Shown piece after piece: positions 63,071 to 64,000 of a stretch of DNA of 64,000 nt. Position numbers and translations under genes: made by a program. Position 1 is the first letter of the stretch. Every line of letters begins with the position of its first letter. Origin of the DNA: Saprospiraceae bacterium (lineage in GTDB: Bacteria; Bacteroidota; Bacteroidia; Chitinophagales; Saprospiraceae); NCBI GenBank assembly GCA_016715965.1, contig JADJXG010000001.1, positions 443,501-507,500 on the forward strand, in the 5' to 3' direction. The notes under the pieces were generated by a model. It ran no database searches, was not told the origin of the DNA, and saw only the letters and a program-made list of their open reading frames with translations.

Positions 63071-63246
63071 AAACCAACTAATTTGAACACCATCATCATT
63101 GGCCTTCCAATCATTATAAAAGCCAGATAAAATAAAAATGGTTGATAAAAACTACCCACTCTGCCCCAGATACGGTAACCTGAAGGAATTATAAAAAATT
63201 TGACCCAGGCTGGCCATTTTTCATAAGGAATTGCTTGATCTTTCAT
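63064..63246 (-). CDS. Small membrane protein, N-terminal part of a probable frameshifted gene
   Basis: Starts at ATG 63246: MKDQAIPYEKWPAWVKFFII then PSGYRIWGRVGSFYQPFLFY and LAFIMIGRP, after which the frame runs through MMMVFKLVGFC to a stop. A one-base change near 63100 (a missing A after the Pro codon) would connect it to the NDDGVQISW reading in the next phase. Either a recent frameshift, a sequencing error, or two separate small genes. Confidence 0.55.
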   Translation of the reverse strand: MKDQAIPYEKWPAWVKFFIIPSGYRIWGRVGSFYQPFLFYLAFIMIGRPMMMVFKLVGFC

Positions 63247-63554
63247 TTGAAATAATTTGAGACAAAAGTTAATTACGTGTCACAGCCCCCTAGAAAATCA
63301 GACATAATTACGATAAAACTTTGTAATTATGTCCATAATGAAGACAGAATCTGGTGGTTCAGCCCCCTATTAATCAGACAATTTTCACGAGGTTAAAAAA
63401 TAATATAAATTAGCTCCATACATTTGCATTTGCGAAGGTCGACTGATGGTTCTGTTTTGTACCGATGTTGATTAATGTATTGTGTAGGCCTACCGATACA
63501 ATTTTTATTATAAATGCCCATCGAGGTCATTTATAATAATGCGAAGGTCTTCCT
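63247..63554. other. Interval with IS tips and hairpins
   Basis: Holds two similarly oriented IS3-type tip sequences at 63278 and 63355 and two perfect inverted repeats: GACATAATTAC (63301-63311) with GTAATTATGTC (63323-63333), and ATTATAAATG (63507-63516) with CATTTATAAT (63528-63537). No gene. Confidence 0.6.
63278..63299. repeat. Solo IS3-type terminal sequence
   Basis: TGTCACAGCCCCCTA, then AAAATCAGAC; close to the tip at 63355 and to both tips of the element at 56451. 77 bp from the second tip. Suggests an older, truncated or nested element. Confidence 0.55.
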
Positions 63555-64000
63555 TCAAGGTAACTGTATTACCCGATATTGATATTTATTTATATCAGGC
63601 AAAGTGAGTATGTCTTGGTAAGCTACTTTTAGCTTAAGCCTTATTTGATTTATCTTCAAAGGTACAACATCTATATAACCTAGATCAAATAATGTCCAAA
63701 ATTTTGTTGGTGGTATTCCTTTTGTTCCACTGTGACTTCGATCATTATTATAGCAAATGTAAAATCGCTCTAACCTCTGTTCAAGATGTTTTAAATCAAT
63801 GAACATATCATTTGCCAGCGCTTTGTTTATAATGCAATGAAAGCTTTCGATATGTCCATTTTCTTCTGGGGTGTATGGCTTAGTAAAGACCTGATTTAAT
63901 CCATTGTCTACAAAAAATTGACGTATCATATCGGATGTAAATTGCTTACCATTGTCACTTCTCACCTCGACTACCAAATCTTTTGGATTGACACCATGTG
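63355..64000 (-). mobile_element. Partial IS3-family element running off the right edge
   Basis: Tip TGGTTCAGCCCCCTA at 63355 (13 of 15 identical to the left tip at 56451) marks its right end in the minus orientation; the transposase stop lies 200 bp inside, similar to the 185 bp of the first element. The other end is outside the window. Confidence 0.75.
63555..64000 (-). CDS. IS3-family transposase OrfB, partial (5' end outside window)
   Basis: The frame continues upstream to the window edge (HGVNPKDLVVEVRSDNG), so only the C-terminal ~148 residues are visible. Second Asp in VRSDNGKQFTS and Glu in ENGHIESFHCIIN are intact. The C-terminus is about 45 residues longer than that of the first element's OrfB and shares little beyond the core, so these are different IS3 types. 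Confidence 0.88.
   Translation of the reverse strand, partial: HGVNPKDLVVEVRSDNGKQFTSDMIRQFFVDNGLNQVFTKPYTPEENGHIESFHCIINKALANDMFIDLKHLEQRLERFYICYNNDRSHSGTKGIPPTKFWTLFDLGYIDVVPLKINQIRLKLKVAYQDILTLPDINKYQYRVIQLP

Noticed and set aside
63507..63537. Terminator for the partial transposase gene
   Set aside because: The 10-bp hairpin is followed on the minus strand by A residues, not T, so it does not fit a Rho-independent terminator.

Overview
The window comes from a bacterium of the phylum Bacteroidota, most likely the Saprospiria/Cytophagia side of the phylum. The evidence is five very large secreted proteins with type IX secretion (T9SS) sorting domains (three of the gliding-motility-associated 'type B' kind, two of the 'type A' kind), the local order rplM-rpsI-rpsB-tsf-pyrH, several lineage-typical small families, and repeated matches to the Bacteroidota -7 promoter element TAnnTTTG. 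No contig-level identity can be given from the sequence alone.

Layout. 1-4.2 kb: the 3' part of an RND efflux pump gene, then a FemAB-like acyltransferase and an O-methyltransferase on the other strand. 4.2-13.2 kb: two tandem giant surface proteins with the same architecture (a signal peptide, an N-terminal carbohydrate-binding-like module, 11 Ig-like 'DTLxC' repeats, a SprB-type repeat and a T9SS type B tail). 13.3-16.6 kb: a signalling cluster in which a CBS protein and a universal stress protein are divergent from a PAS histidine kinase and a receiver-CRP/FNR fusion. The PAS domain carries a FixL-like heme signature, so this looks like an oxygen-sensing system. 16.7-22.1 kb: two glycosyltransferases, nadB, recX and a HAD phosphatase. 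22.2-34.6 kb: small envelope and housekeeping genes, including a propeller gene split by an in-frame amber codon, a TPR-adenylate cyclase, an ICMT-like methyltransferase, a DUF6544-like protein, a fatty acid desaturase and a DoxX protein. 34.9-41.0 kb: a third giant T9SS protein (2042 aa). 41.1-44.0 kb: an AraC-led set of small genes. 44.6-47.9 kb: the ribosomal protein/EF-Ts/UMP kinase block.

47.9-49.0 kb has no gene but holds structured, repeat-rich, GC-richer DNA: perfect hairpins, a 14-nt direct repeat, and a pair of diverged inverted ~65-nt copies. 49.0-54.0 kb carries a DNA glycosylase, an OmpA/AlkB-hydroxylase pair, galM and an RsmB-type rRNA methylase.

54.0-64.0 kb is an AT-richer accessory segment. 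It has two T9SS type A repeat proteins (a 'FRSxNNG' propeller protein and a delta-60 repeat protein) and three insertion sequences. IS elements can be bounded to the base: an IS3-family element (56451-57883, 4-bp duplication CTTT) and an IS481-family element (58168-59478, 7-bp duplication GTTAATG). The IS3 element sits inside a 63-codon membrane-protein gene whose reading frame is restored exactly when the element and one duplication are removed. An intact 63-aa paralogue lies at 62681-62872. Next to both copies is a second related membrane-protein gene, degraded in one copy and apparently frameshifted in the other. A third, partial IS3-type element runs off the right edge.
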